From NCBI GenBank assembly GCA_944390895.1, contig CALXRQ010000011.1, positions 1 to 49,555 on the forward strand: 49,555 nt of DNA. The letters run 5' to 3'. Below are positions 1 through 9,628 of the stretch, piece by piece. The notes beneath the pieces were generated by a model that saw only the letters and a program-made list of their open reading frames with translations, had not been told where the DNA came from and did not search any database. The position numbers were made by a program, and so were the translations under genes. The number at the start of each line of letters is the position of its first letter. Position 1 is the first letter of the stretch. The DNA is from an uncultured Alphaproteobacteria bacterium (GTDB lineage: Bacteria > Pseudomonadota > Alphaproteobacteria > RF32 > CAG-239).

Positions 1-824
1 ATGGCCGAAACCGAAGCGGAAATGCGGCCGGCTGCGCCGTCGGCGTCTTCATCATCGCCGCCGGTCTCATGGCTTTCGTCGGCACCGGCTTCGTCTTCCG
101 GTTCCTCGTCGTCAACCACGTCGCCTTCCACATCGTCGTCCAACTCAATATCGTCGGCCAAATCGTCGTCAAGGTCGTCGAGGTTGTCCTTTTCGGCAAT
201 TTCCTCGGCCACTTTTTCAAAATCGTCATCGGCGGCTACATCTTCCTCAAAAGCCATGGCATCGGCATCGTCGCCGTACATCATTTCCAAATCGACGATA
301 TCGCGGAGCTGCATCCGGCCTTCAACCAGATCGTCGCGCCAGCCGGCAATGGCTTTCAGCGTCATCGGACTTTCGCACAGACCGTCAATCATAACCGTCT
401 TGCCGGCCTCAATACGTTTGGCAATAGCGATTTCGCCTTCGCGTGACAACAGTTCGACGGTTCCCATTTCCTTCAGATACATTCTGACCGGATCATCGCT
501 GCGGCCGAGTTCTTTCTCGTCAAAATTGCCGCTGTCCTCGTCGTCATAATCCTCAATTTCTTCGTCGGCTTCCTGTTCAAAGCTGTCCACATCAGATTCG
601 GCGATAATGCTGATGCCCATGTCCGAGATTCCGGTCATGATGTCTTCAATGTTTTCAGATGATTCTCTTTCGGGAGGAAGTGCGCGGTTAAGCTCTTCCA
701 CGGTAATATAGCCTCTTACCTTTCCCTTGTCTATCAGTCTTTTAACGGCGCTTCCAAGGTTATCAATCAACGGGGTGTCGCTTGCCGTCCCCTCATAGAG
801 GTCCTGATTATCTATATCTGACAT
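1..824 (-). CDS. rpoD: RNA polymerase primary sigma factor, N-terminal part (cut by window edge)
   Basis: This is the primary sigma-70 factor, which directs RNA polymerase to housekeeping promoters. Reading leftward from the ATG at 824, 274 codons stay open to the window edge, so only the N-terminal part is present. Residues 1-90 look like region 1.1. Region 1.2 follows with the hallmark DPVRMYLKEMG and then LLSREGEIAIAKRIEAG. After that comes the non-conserved region, which here is extremely acidic with long Asp/Glu runs. Regions 2-4 lie outside the window. The start is supported by AAGGA six bases upstream. The gene lies downstream of dnaG in the same direction, as in macromolecular synthesis operons, but the 137-bp gap contains a promoter-like sequence. 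The opposite strand shows a Ser-rich open frame that is only a shadow of the Asp/Glu codons. Confidence 0.93.
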   Translation of the reverse strand, partial: MSDIDNQDLYEGTASDTPLIDNLGSAVKRLIDKGKVRGYITVEELNRALPPERESSENIEDIMTGISDMGISIIAESDVDSFEQEADEEIEDYDDEDSGNFDEKELGRSDDPVRMYLKEMGTVELLSREGEIAIAKRIEAGKTVMIDGLCESPMTLKAIAGWRDDLVEGRMQLRDIVDLEMMYGDDADAMAFEEDVAADDDFEKVAEEIAEKDNLDDLDDDLADDIELDDDVEGDVVDDEEPEDEAGADESHETGGDDEDADGAAGRISASVSA

Positions 825-877
825 GAATATTCCTTAAAAATCGATTTTTATGTATATAAATTGCTAGCTGGTAAAGC

Positions 878-905
878 TTTTAATGATTTCTTGCCGATTT
901 GTCAA
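878..905 (-). promoter_or_regulatory. Predicted sigma-70 promoter of rpoD
   Basis: On the minus strand a perfect -35 TTGACA (900-905) is followed after 16 bp by TTAAAA (878-883), about 55 bases before the rpoD ATG. It would let rpoD be transcribed independently of dnaG. The -10 is imperfect. Confidence 0.45.
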
Positions 906-961
906 CACCCGGGGCGCAGATTTGCAAAATAAATCCGTTTTTGCCTGCCGAGGTCGGCATT

Positions 962-2821
962 TTAATCAAAATTCTGACTGTTAATTAAGCTTTCGCGCTC
1001 TTTTTTCAACGATTCGTAGCGTTTATATATTTCATCGGAAAGCGACTCGGAAGTCTGCATAACGCGCAGACACTCTTTTATCTCGGCTTCAATCTGTTTC
1101 AGCTGCGATTCGACAATCCGCCCGTCAATATTTTCGCGCATTCTGACATCATTGGGATTTTGCAGCCGTATCATCTTAAATTCAAGCAGAGCCTCGGCTT
1201 TTTGTTCCAAATTGCGGGTTTTCAGCGCCGCCATCATATCGGCAAAGGTTTCGGGCGCCTCGTCATGGGCAATTTCAAACACCGCGTCCAGAATATAACG
1301 CAAATCCGGATTGTTAACGGCAAAATTTAAAAGCTTTTCTTCATATTCTTCAATCAGATTCGGATAACAGATAAGGCCGGAAAGTACATATTTTGCGCCC
1401 AGCTCGTCAAGATTGACCTTAGGCCCCGCCAAAGCCGCCTGATGACAATCAGGCTCGTTGTTGTAACGCCGCGGCCGGTCTCGTCGGAACGAAGCGGCGG
1501 AAGACGTTTCGCCGCGCGGTTTTGCGGACTGCTGCCTTGCCCGCCAGGAGGCGCCCCGACCGAGTTCGTTGTAAATTTTGTCCTGCATATCCTGAGCATA
1601 GTAGCCGCGTACCGTTTCGTCGGCGATTTTGGCCACTTCTTCGCGAACGTTCTTTTCTATCAGCGCTTTCTGTTCCGGCGTCGAAACATCTCTGCCCTCA
1701 ATATTTTTACGCCATAACAATTCGCTGAGCGGCACGGTTTGAGAAATTACCTTCAAAAATTCGTCCCGGCCGAAAGTCTTCAAAAACTCGTCGGGATCCT
1801 TGGCGCCGCTTAAAAATACATATTTAAGCGAATAGCCTGCCTTCAAAATAGGCAACACCCGGTCCACGGAACGTACCGCCGCGCGCTGTCCGGCATTGTC
1901 GCCGTCAAAACAGCAGGTCGGTTCGCTGACAACCCGCCACGCTTCCTGAATCTGATCTTCGGTCAAAGCCGTTCCGAGCGGCGCCACCGCATAATGAATG
2001 CCGTATTTGTCCATACCGATGACGTCCATATAGCCTTCACAGATAATCAGCCTTTTTTCCTGAAAACCCGCATCCCGCGCGTTATTAAGGTTATAAAGCA
2101 CGCGGCGTTTGTTGAAAATCGGCGTCTCGGGAGAATTGAGATATTTCGGCTGTCCGTCGCCCATAATTCTGCCGCCGAACGCTATCACCCGCCCCCGCTT
2201 ATCCATAATCGGAATCATTACCCGGTCGCGAAAAAAGTCATGCGGGCGGCGGTTTTTGTCCTCGGGAATGGTCAAAAGCCCGAGCTCGTTCATTTCTTTC
2301 TCATCCACCCCTTTGGAAGCCAGATAGGTTTTCAACCCGTTATTGCCCGGCGCATAGCCCAGCCGGAAACGGGCGATAATGTCCTCGCCGAAACCGCGCC
2401 GCGCCAGATATTCCATGGCACGTGCCCCTTCGGGCATTCTGAGATTTTTCTCAAAAAACTTGCAGGCCAGATCCATAATGTCATAAAGGGAGTTTCGTTT
2501 CTCAACGTCCTCCTGCCGCACGTAAGAATCCCGCGGCACCTGCAGCCCCGCTTTGTTGGCCAGTTTTTCAACCGCCTCCATAAACGAAAGGTTGTTGGCC
2601 TCCATTTCAAACTTGATGATATCACCGTGCGCGCCGCAGCCGAAACAATGGTAAAAGCCCTTGGCCTCGTTAACGGTGAAAGACGGCGTCTTTTCGTTGT
2701 GAAACGGACAGCAGGCCTGATATTCCCGGCCTTTGCGGACAAGCTTGACCTTAGAGCCGACGACATCGACAATAGATATCTTCGCCCTCAGTTCGTCACA
2801 GAATTTTTGCAAATCGGCCAT
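962..2821 (-). CDS. dnaG: DNA primase DnaG
   Basis: DnaG makes the RNA primers for DNA replication and works with the replicative helicase at the fork. The 619-residue length is normal for the family. The N-terminal CHC2 zinc ribbon is visible as Cys38, His41, Cys59 and Cys62. The TOPRIM catalytic core has the conserved glutamate in CEGYMDV (261-267) and the metal-binding CFDGDNAGQ near 304-312. A Pro/Arg-rich low-complexity linker at about 420-450 leads to the C-terminal helicase-binding region. It lies between the YqeY-like gene upstream and rpoD downstream, all on the minus strand, consistent with a macromolecular synthesis operon. Confidence 0.97.
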   Translation of the reverse strand: MADLQKFCDELRAKISIVDVVGSKVKLVRKGREYQACCPFHNEKTPSFTVNEAKGFYHCFGCGAHGDIIKFEMEANNLSFMEAVEKLANKAGLQVPRDSYVRQEDVEKRNSLYDIMDLACKFFEKNLRMPEGARAMEYLARRGFGEDIIARFRLGYAPGNNGLKTYLASKGVDEKEMNELGLLTIPEDKNRRPHDFFRDRVMIPIMDKRGRVIAFGGRIMGDGQPKYLNSPETPIFNKRRVLYNLNNARDAGFQEKRLIICEGYMDVIGMDKYGIHYAVAPLGTALTEDQIQEAWRVVSEPTCCFDGDNAGQRAAVRSVDRVLPILKAGYSLKYVFLSGAKDPDEFLKTFGRDEFLKVISQTVPLSELLWRKNIEGRDVSTPEQKALIEKNVREEVAKIADETVRGYYAQDMQDKIYNELGRGASWRARQQSAKPRGETSSAASFRRDRPRRYNNEPDCHQAALAGPKVNLDELGAKYVLSGLICYPNLIEEYEEKLLNFAVNNPDLRYILDAVFEIAHDEAPETFADMMAALKTRNLEQKAEALLEFKMIRLQNPNDVRMRENIDGRIVESQLKQIEAEIKECLRVMQTSESLSDEIYKRYESLKKERESLINSQNFD

Positions 2822-2888
2822 CTGAACTTACAATCAAAAAAGCTGCGGCGGCCGCTTTGAAACTTGTCTGCGGCGGCCGCCGGCCGGT

Positions 2889-3341
2889 TTAATTCAACAG
2901 GCCTTTGATAACGGCGTTGGCTTTTCCCATATCCAGCTGTCCGGCATATTTGGCTTTCAGCGCGCCCATAACCTTGCCCATGTCTTTCATTGAAGCGGCG
3001 CCGGTCTCGGCAATCAGAGCCTTCACCGCATTTTCGATTTCCGCTTCGTTCATCTGTTTGGGCAGAAAACGCTCAATGACGCTGATTTCATATTTTTCTT
3101 TTTCGGCCAGTTCCGGACGGTTGCCGTCAATATACATCTTGATTGAATCGTTGCGCTGTTTAATCATCGACTGCATCATGGCCATCAAATCGGCATCGCT
3201 GGCTTTTTCCTGCCCCTTGCCGCGCGCATCGACGTCCTTTTCTTTCATGCCGGCAATAATCAGACGCACGGCACCGACCGTATTCATATCCTTATTCTTC
3301 ATCGATTCTTTCAAAGCGTTTTGCAAATCGTCTCTTAACAT
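2889..3341 (-). CDS. GatB/YqeY domain-containing protein
   Basis: This 150-residue protein is a stand-alone GatB/YqeY protein. The domain is related to the tail of the amidotransferase subunit GatB and is thought to bind tRNA, but the cellular role of the free-standing protein is not settled. Visible family features are the N-terminal helix (LRDDLQNALKESMKNKD), the LIIAGMKEKDVDARGK segment and the C-terminal MGKVMGALKAKYAGQLDMGK helices. The length is typical. The start is supported by GAGGAG upstream. It is the first gene of the run leading to dnaG and rpoD, an arrangement common in alphaproteobacteria. A gap of about 67 bp separates it from dnaG. Confidence 0.9.
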   Translation of the reverse strand: MLRDDLQNALKESMKNKDMNTVGAVRLIIAGMKEKDVDARGKGQEKASDADLMAMMQSMIKQRNDSIKMYIDGNRPELAEKEKYEISVIERFLPKQMNEAEIENAVKALIAETGAASMKDMGKVMGALKAKYAGQLDMGKANAVIKGLLN

Positions 3342-3483
3342 ATCGTTTTCTCCTCAGAATTTTAACTTGTCCCCAAGAATAAACAGATGCGCGCAAAATT
3401 GCAACATCGATTTGCGGAAAGCGGCGAATTTGTCTACACGCCCGGCAAAAATTTATTGCAATTAAGTTAGATAAAGCTAATAC

Positions 3484-3511
3484 TTGCCCCACAAAATCAT
3501 AACATTATATA
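3484..3511 (+). promoter_or_regulatory. Predicted promoter of the first autotransporter
   Basis: TTGCCC (3484-3489), a 16-bp spacer and TATATA (3506-3511) lie just upstream of the ATG at 3532. The implied leader is very short (about 14 nt), and no Shine-Dalgarno sequence is visible before this ATG. Confidence 0.4.
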
Positions 3512-3531
3512 TACAAAGAACATAATAAGAT

Positions 3532-5604
3532 ATGAACAAAATCTCGGATATAAGCGTTATATCTGCTTTTGTGCTGACATCTCTCAGCCAAACAGTTTCT
3601 GCTGCAGAATATATCTATATCGGCAGCTCCGGCAATGCTGAAAATACAAAAACTTCATATAATGACAAAATCATAACCAATCAAGACGCCACCGATTCTG
3701 ATATATTCAATGCAATCAGCACGGACCGAAACGGAGCCCTCAATAACAGTTATGACCTGTCCATCCAAGCAATTCTGCATAACAACTACAGCAATACGGG
3801 CACGATTTTTAATAGACGAGGCTCTTTAACACTAAACAGCGGCAGCAGTTTTTATAATAATTATGCTTCTTCATATGGCGGAGCTCTTTACGGCAGCGAC
3901 AAAAGCACAATAAACATAAAAGGAGATTCACAATTTATCGGCAACGAGGCCGAAAACGACGGCGGCGCAATTTACAGCTTCGGCACGCTCAATCTTGACA
4001 CATCTGAGGGAAACATCGTCTTCAAAGACAACCGGGTCGGAAACATATACAACGACATCTCAACCGCCTCCGTCGGCAGCACCCCGGTCGAAATCAACAT
4101 CAGCGGTCCCGGCACGGTCGAAATCTGGGGCGGAATCAACAACATTCGTCAAAACAAAGATGCCGTCATCAACATAACAAACGGAAATCTTGATATAAAA
4201 ACCGCAGAAATCTACAGCGGAGAGCTCAATTTCAACGGCGGCGCCAACCTATGTCTCACGCTCCGCTCTTCAGCTTCAGGATTGGACTTCGGACGGATTT
4301 TCGCCGACCGCGTCAACTTTTCCGGCAGCAACAACAACATCAACATCAACGTTGACATCAACACCTATAACGGCGCGGAAACGCAGACGCTGAAAATAAT
4401 CGACGCAGAGTTCAACGGCAATTTTGACAATCTCGCCGGCGCGGACGGATACAACAACCTCAGCGGCAGCGACAAATACAGCGTCACCGCTACCGAAACG
4501 CCGGGAGAATTTCTGTTCAGCCGCAATACCGCTGAAGAAGTTCCGGATTCTCAACCCGCCGGAAGCGCCTCGATTGCCGACGCCTGGCTTGAATCCGGCG
4601 GTTTTGCAGAAAATTCCGCGGCTTATGAGATAGCCTCCGGCCTGCTGAATACGGACACCGAAACCCGCAACCGGGCCCTTGAGACTCTGGCTCCGGATTC
4701 CCGGGAGAATGCCCGGCTTGTCAGCAACGAAATCAGCCGTGAGGTCATCAGCGCCGTCAGTGAAAGTCTCCGCGTCGGTTCGGCTTTTGCTGCCGACGGT
4801 TTGGCTGCCGGAGACGAAACCTTTGACCGTCACCGCAGTTGGGTCAAGCTTTTAGGCAACCATGCCAGACTGTCCGGCCAAGGCGGTTTTTCCGCAGATA
4901 TGAGCGGCATATCAATGGGGGCTGACAAACAAATCGCGCCCGAACTGCGGCTGGGAGCGGCCTACGCCTATGTCAGCGGCAATATCGGCGGCCGTCCGCG
5001 CCAAACAGACCTCGATTCGCATACGGCGGTTTTATACGGAGAATATCGTCCCGCAAACTGGTATGTCAACGCCGTTGCCTCATACGGGCAAACCGCTTAT
5101 AAAGAAACCGGAAACGTCGCCGGCATCCCCCTGCGGGCAAAATACGACGTGGCAGCAACCGCTCTGCAGGTAATGAGCGGTTATGACTTTGGTGCTTTCA
5201 CACCTGAAACGGGACTGCGCTATACCCGATACCATCACCGCGGATACCGCGATTCCGCCGGACAAAACTACGGGGCTTATAATACAGATTTATTAACGGC
5301 AGTTGCCGGCAGCCGCCTGCGCTGGCGTTTCTCCTTGTCCGATGAAACTCTGGTTTTGCCCGAAATCAAAACCGCCCTCACTTATGACCTCACAACCCCG
5401 GGACGAAACACCGTCGTCATGCTCGAAAACGGCGCGTCTTATACCGTATCTTCAGACCCGGTCAGCCGTTTGGGCATTGAAATCGGTGCCGGACTGCATT
5501 TTCGGATTAAACAAAAAATAGACTTCTCGGTGGGATATGAAGGATATTTCAAAGACGACTATCAAAGCCACAACGGCGTTATCAAGGCGGAATATCGTTT
5601 CTAA
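3532..5604 (+). CDS. Autotransporter with Pmp-like GGAI/FxxN passenger repeats
   Basis: This 690-residue protein is a predicted type V secreted surface protein. Residues 1-25 form a Sec signal peptide ending SAA. The passenger (about 26-400) contains repeats of the type found in chlamydial polymorphic membrane proteins (GGALYGS, FIGNEAENDGGAIYS, FKDN), expected to form a beta-helix. From about residue 430 to the end there is an autotransporter beta-barrel, with SWVKLL opening it and the terminal aromatic signature EYRF. It is a paralogue of the next gene: both barrels share motifs such as HTA(V/I)LYGEY and NWYVN. No ribosome-binding site is seen at the ATG. The natural ligand or role (adhesion, immune interaction) cannot be read from the sequence. 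Confidence 0.88.
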   Translation: MNKISDISVISAFVLTSLSQTVSAAEYIYIGSSGNAENTKTSYNDKIITNQDATDSDIFNAISTDRNGALNNSYDLSIQAILHNNYSNTGTIFNRRGSLTLNSGSSFYNNYASSYGGALYGSDKSTINIKGDSQFIGNEAENDGGAIYSFGTLNLDTSEGNIVFKDNRVGNIYNDISTASVGSTPVEINISGPGTVEIWGGINNIRQNKDAVINITNGNLDIKTAEIYSGELNFNGGANLCLTLRSSASGLDFGRIFADRVNFSGSNNNININVDINTYNGAETQTLKIIDAEFNGNFDNLAGADGYNNLSGSDKYSVTATETPGEFLFSRNTAEEVPDSQPAGSASIADAWLESGGFAENSAAYEIASGLLNTDTETRNRALETLAPDSRENARLVSNEISREVISAVSESLRVGSAFAADGLAAGDETFDRHRSWVKLLGNHARLSGQGGFSADMSGISMGADKQIAPELRLGAAYAYVSGNIGGRPRQTDLDSHTAVLYGEYRPANWYVNAVASYGQTAYKETGNVAGIPLRAKYDVAATALQVMSGYDFGAFTPETGLRYTRYHHRGYRDSAGQNYGAYNTDLLTAVAGSRLRWRFSLSDETLVLPEIKTALTYDLTTPGRNTVVMLENGASYTVSSDPVSRLGIEIGAGLHFRIKQKIDFSVGYEGYFKDDYQSHNGVIKAEYRF

Positions 5605-5611
5605 CCCATAA

Positions 5612-5911
5612 TGTCATGTTGAGCACCGCGAAACATCTCAGCCGATTATTGCCTCCGGGCGCTGCCCGGTCATGTTGAACCTGCCGAAACATCCCAGCCG
5701 ATTAATTAAGAATGAGATACTTCACTTCGTTCAGGATGACATTAAAACAATTGTCATGTTGAGCGAAACGAAGTGAAGTCGAAACATCCCAGCCTTATCA
5801 CATTGCCGAGCCCCTTCGACAGCCTCAAGAGGACCCGGCGTGGGCGCGCGGCACATAAAAAACATTGTCATGTTGAGCGAAACGAAGTGAAGTCGAAACA
5901 TCCCAGCCTTA
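5612..5911. repeat. Cluster of REP-like intergenic repeats between the autotransporters
   Basis: The 421-bp gap between the two autotransporters is filled with copies of a short imperfectly palindromic repeat. Forward copies begin TGTCATGTTGAG and end GAAACATC(T/C)CAGCC, near 5612-5648, 5669-5704, 5751-5798 and 5863-5911. Partial inverted copies (CACTTCGTTCAGGATGACA at about 5722-5741, and one near 5808-5835) can pair with them. Copies at 5751 and 5863 are nearly identical. This is the class of dispersed 'GTCATGCTGAGC' repeats seen in many bacterial genomes. Open frames crossing it are repeat artefacts. Confidence 0.85.
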
Positions 5912-6026
5912 CACTTTTGTACGCACAACCCCTTAAAAAATATTGCATTTACAAGAAAATCCCTTATTATTGAGATAATTTTATATAGCAGACCCTCTGT
6001 AATTATGTTCATAAAGGATATCAGAA

Positions 6027-9000
6027 ATGCGCAGATTCTTGTTGACTTCCACCGCTTTAACCCTCGTTGCCGTAACTTCCCCGGCCTTTGCTATCGAAAT
6101 TTCGCAAAAACTACTCATTGATAATGGCAACAGTAGCACCTATAACTCTCAGACCTTAAAAAACAATCAAAGCACACTATCTCTGTCACCTGTTATAGAT
6201 ATCCAAAATACAACAAATTTAAATTTTACTGCCAATATACAAAATAACGTTTCTACGTCAAACAGAGGAAGTGCAATAATATATCAATCTACATCAGGAA
6301 ACTTTACCCTAAATTCCGGCTCCTCATTTTCGAACAATAGTAATTCTAATTCAGGCGGCGGAGCTCTCTATAATAATGGTATTAATCTTTCCATCATTAA
6401 CAACACTTTTGATGGAAATAAGGCAACTGGTTCGTCAGGTAAGGGCGGTGCCATTTATGACTATGGCGCTTACGGAGCATCCAACAATGCATCTCAAATT
6501 TCAATAGAGCAAGGAACATTCAGTAACAATACAGCCTCAACTGATGGTGGTGCAATTTATAATCTTGGAAATAATAAATCAAGTTCTATATCCATAAAAG
6601 GCACCACTTTCTCAAACAATACTGCCACCTCCGGCAATGGTGGTGCCATATTTATCACTGCTGGTTCATTAAACTTTTCCGATGGAACAACTACTTTTTC
6701 CGGTAATACAGCAAACAACAAGGCTAATGACATACATTTGAATTCATCAGATGCATTAATGAATATCTCTTCCGATGCGAGTGTTAAACTGGACGGCGGT
6801 ATCAGCGGTAGTGGCATCATCAACATTGACGGTACGCTCAATATTGACATCTCCGACGCTGTCACCACGCAAGCTTCCGCACCATCCGTCGCCGCAAACA
6901 CAATTAATTTCAACTCGGGCAGTAATTTAACACTGACAATATCGTACAATAATAGTTGGTTATACGGTCAGCTTAATGCTACAAACTTAACAACGGACGG
7001 TTCTATTACCTTTAATTTAGACGAGAGCGCAAAAAATGCAATCGACAGCGGAACTCACGCCACAATCAAAATGTCTAAATTTAAAGAGGGTTGGACAAAC
7101 AACGACGGTTATCGTTATAGCTATGATGGTACAAATTATATCATCTCTAAAGCATATACTTTTAGCGGAAATACACTGTATCTGTTCGGCAGTGATGTTC
7201 CCGCCGGATATTATCCTAACGAAAACAGTGACAAATGGGGAGTTAAAGGCAGTTTCGAAATCACTGACAGTATGCAGTCCCCAGCAGAAAACATCGATAT
7301 TATCAGCAATCAAGCCAGCGATGGGACTAAACTGACTACCGGAACAACCGCCGCCGTCATTAACAGTGCCAATACTGCCGACTATCGATTTGATATCCAA
7401 GGATATACTAATAATTCAAATAGTGCTAAAGGCGGTGCTGTCTACAACGGTTCAGACAAGACACTAACCGTAAACCAAGGTTCTGTTTTCAAGAACAACC
7501 AGGCTACCCAAGGAAACGGCGGAGCCATTTATAATGACGGCACTCTTACAGTTGCTCAGGGTTCTACTTTTGAGGGAAACTCAGCCCAAAACGGCGGCGC
7601 TGTTTATAACGCTTCCAACAAAAACCTTACCATCTATGGCGACTCAACAATCACAAACAATATTGCAACCTCGGAAGGCGGTGCCGTCTACAATGCCGGC
7701 ACGCTGACTTTAGACACGACCAACGGAGACATAACTTTCTCCGGCAATAAGGCCAAAACTAACGTTGCTAATGACATCTACAACAGCGGCACCTTAAAAA
7801 TTTCCGGCGGAAAAGTCGTCAGTTTAGGCGGCGGCATCAACAATGCCTCTCAAAACAAAGACGGTTCAATTGAGGTTGACAGAACAACCTTAAAATTAGG
7901 CAGCAATGCAGATATTTATACCAACACGCTGTCCTTCAGCAATGCTACATTGAACGCCGCAGACGGTGCCGATTTATTTGCAAACGGAGACATTGATTTT
8001 ACCAATACCGCAGTCACTTTGGCCAATTCTAAAATCAACGGCAGTAACCTGACATTCACGGGCGGCAGTCTGGCGCTGGGAACCTCCACCCTGACAGCAG
8101 ACAACAGCTTATCTTTTACCAACATCGGAAAAATTGATGCCACTCAGGCAACCCTGAACGGAAAAAACATCAGCTTTGACAACGCCGGCATTGATATCGG
8201 ATCCAAAGAATTAAAAGCTGACGGAGATATAACTTTCAGCAACAACAGCAACCTGTTTCTGACCGTTCAAAATGAAACGCAGTATGGTAAGCTAACCGCG
8301 ACTAATATCATCAATAACGGTGGAAAAATGACGGTTACCGTCGCTTCCAACGTTTTTGGCAGCAGTGATGAAATTACCGTTGATATTTTGAATGCATCAG
8401 GAAAATTAGAAGAAGGTGATTTCAACGCCCCGATTGCCGCTGATAACAACTTCTTTGAAATCAAATATAATGATGCTGATGATGGTTCATATACCATCAC
8501 CAAAAAAGGCGATCCGACCCCGACGCCAACGCCGGGCGGCGAAACCATGGGCATTGCCGAAGCCTGGCAAAAAGCAGGCTTTACCTCCGCCGGCGCTGAA
8601 GAAGTATATCAGCATCTGCAACACGTCGGCAGCTTAAAAGACGCCTATACCGCTTTGGCTCCGACCGAAGCTCCGGTTATCCAGACAGCCTTAATCCAAA
8701 TCCAAAATCAGATTATCGGCGCCGTAAGTTCACAACTCACCGGCGGCCTGTCCTCTCCTGTTTCGGAAGGAAAATCTGCCGGAGACGGCATTCTGAACAA
8801 GGTTCGCTCCTGGGTCAAACTGCTGGTCAACCATGCCAAATACTCTGCGCATAACGGCTTTTCTTCCGACGTTCAGGGCGTGTCCATGGGCGTTGACAAA
8901 CTGATCCGCGAAGATTTCCGCTTAGGTTTGGGCTATGCTTACACCAACGGCGACATTGACGGTTTCTGGCGCAGCAGCGACCTGACTTCTCACACCGCCA

Positions 9001-9575
9001 TTCTCTACGGCGAGTACAAACCCTCCAACTGGTATGTCAACGGTATCGCTACCTATGGCTGGGCAGATTATGAAGAAAAGAAAAATCTGCAGGGACTGCT
9101 GGTTCGTTCAAAATATGATGTCGATTCTTTCGGCCTGCAGGTCATGACCGGTTATGACTTCGGTATTTACACCCCGGAAATCGGATTGCGCTACGCCCGC
9201 TTCAAACGCGACGGCTATCGCGATACAGCCGACCAATATGTCAGTTCCAACACCTCGGACATCTTAACCGCAATTATGGGCGTTAAATTTGAAAAACAAT
9301 TTACCACCTGCGGCGGAACCCGTTGGAAACCGGAAGCCCGCCTGGCTGCCACCTATGACCTCATCACCGATGAAGACAATGCGCTGGTAACCCTGAACAA
9401 CGGCGCCGCTTATGAAGCCAAAGGCGAACACTTGAAACGCTTCGGCGTTGAATTTGGCGCCGGCGTTAACATCGAGGTTAACGACAAGGTGGACATTTCT
9501 TTCGGATATGAAGGCCACTTCCGTAAAGACTATCAGGATCACACCGGAATGGTCAGCGCCATCTATAAGTTCTAA
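6027..9575 (+). CDS. Large autotransporter with Pmp-like repeats
   Basis: This 1182-residue protein is a predicted type V secreted surface protein and a paralogue of the gene at 3532. A signal peptide covers residues 1-22 (ends PAFA). The passenger has many GGA(I/L/V)Y and FxxN motifs (FSNN, FDGN, FSGN, FKNN, FEGN), the pattern of chlamydial Pmp proteins, arranged in at least two blocks (about 60-260 and 460-620) with a unique segment between them. A Pro/Thr-rich linker (PTPTPTPGG) at about 830 precedes the beta-barrel, which ends with AIYKF. The start has AAGGAT upstream. The gene is flanked on both sides by the same repeat family, and a strong terminator follows the stop codon. Confidence 0.9.
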   Translation: MRRFLLTSTALTLVAVTSPAFAIEISQKLLIDNGNSSTYNSQTLKNNQSTLSLSPVIDIQNTTNLNFTANIQNNVSTSNRGSAIIYQSTSGNFTLNSGSSFSNNSNSNSGGGALYNNGINLSIINNTFDGNKATGSSGKGGAIYDYGAYGASNNASQISIEQGTFSNNTASTDGGAIYNLGNNKSSSISIKGTTFSNNTATSGNGGAIFITAGSLNFSDGTTTFSGNTANNKANDIHLNSSDALMNISSDASVKLDGGISGSGIINIDGTLNIDISDAVTTQASAPSVAANTINFNSGSNLTLTISYNNSWLYGQLNATNLTTDGSITFNLDESAKNAIDSGTHATIKMSKFKEGWTNNDGYRYSYDGTNYIISKAYTFSGNTLYLFGSDVPAGYYPNENSDKWGVKGSFEITDSMQSPAENIDIISNQASDGTKLTTGTTAAVINSANTADYRFDIQGYTNNSNSAKGGAVYNGSDKTLTVNQGSVFKNNQATQGNGGAIYNDGTLTVAQGSTFEGNSAQNGGAVYNASNKNLTIYGDSTITNNIATSEGGAVYNAGTLTLDTTNGDITFSGNKAKTNVANDIYNSGTLKISGGKVVSLGGGINNASQNKDGSIEVDRTTLKLGSNADIYTNTLSFSNATLNAADGADLFANGDIDFTNTAVTLANSKINGSNLTFTGGSLALGTSTLTADNSLSFTNIGKIDATQATLNGKNISFDNAGIDIGSKELKADGDITFSNNSNLFLTVQNETQYGKLTATNIINNGGKMTVTVASNVFGSSDEITVDILNASGKLEEGDFNAPIAADNNFFEIKYNDADDGSYTITKKGDPTPTPTPGGETMGIAEAWQKAGFTSAGAEEVYQHLQHVGSLKDAYTALAPTEAPVIQTALIQIQNQIIGAVSSQLTGGLSSPVSEGKSAGDGILNKVRSWVKLLVNHAKYSAHNGFSSDVQGVSMGVDKLIREDFRLGLGYAYTNGDIDGFWRSSDLTSHTAILYGEYKPSNWYVNGIATYGWADYEEKKNLQGLLVRSKYDVDSFGLQVMTGYDFGIYTPEIGLRYARFKRDGYRDTADQYVSSNTSDILTAIMGVKFEKQFTTCGGTRWKPEARLAATYDLITDEDNALVTLNNGAAYEAKGEHLKRFGVEFGAGVNIEVNDKVDISFGYEGHFRKDYQDHTGMVSAIYKF

Positions 9576-9592
9576 AAAAAACAGAACAGCTG

Positions 9593-9618
9593 AAAGCCCC
9601 GAAATTTCGGGGCTTTTT
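9593..9618 (+). terminator. Rho-independent terminator of the large autotransporter
   Basis: AAAGCCCC and GGGGCTTT form an AT-capped stem (AAAGCCCCGAAATTTCGGGG and onward) followed by a T-run, 17 bases after the stop codon. Confidence 0.9.
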
Positions 9619-9628
9619 GTTATTCCGA

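Noticed and set aside
1..549. Long Ser-rich plus-strand open frame at the left edge
   Set aside because: It is the antisense of the Asp/Glu-rich rpoD insert; Ser/Arg codons arise from reverse complements of Asp/Glu codons.
1994..2860. A 288-codon plus-strand open frame
   Set aside because: It is antisense to dnaG and shows no family feature.
5731..6012. Two open frames across the repeat cluster
   Set aside because: The encoded sequences contain duplicated FRLHFVSLNMT-type units produced by the DNA repeats; these are repeat artefacts.
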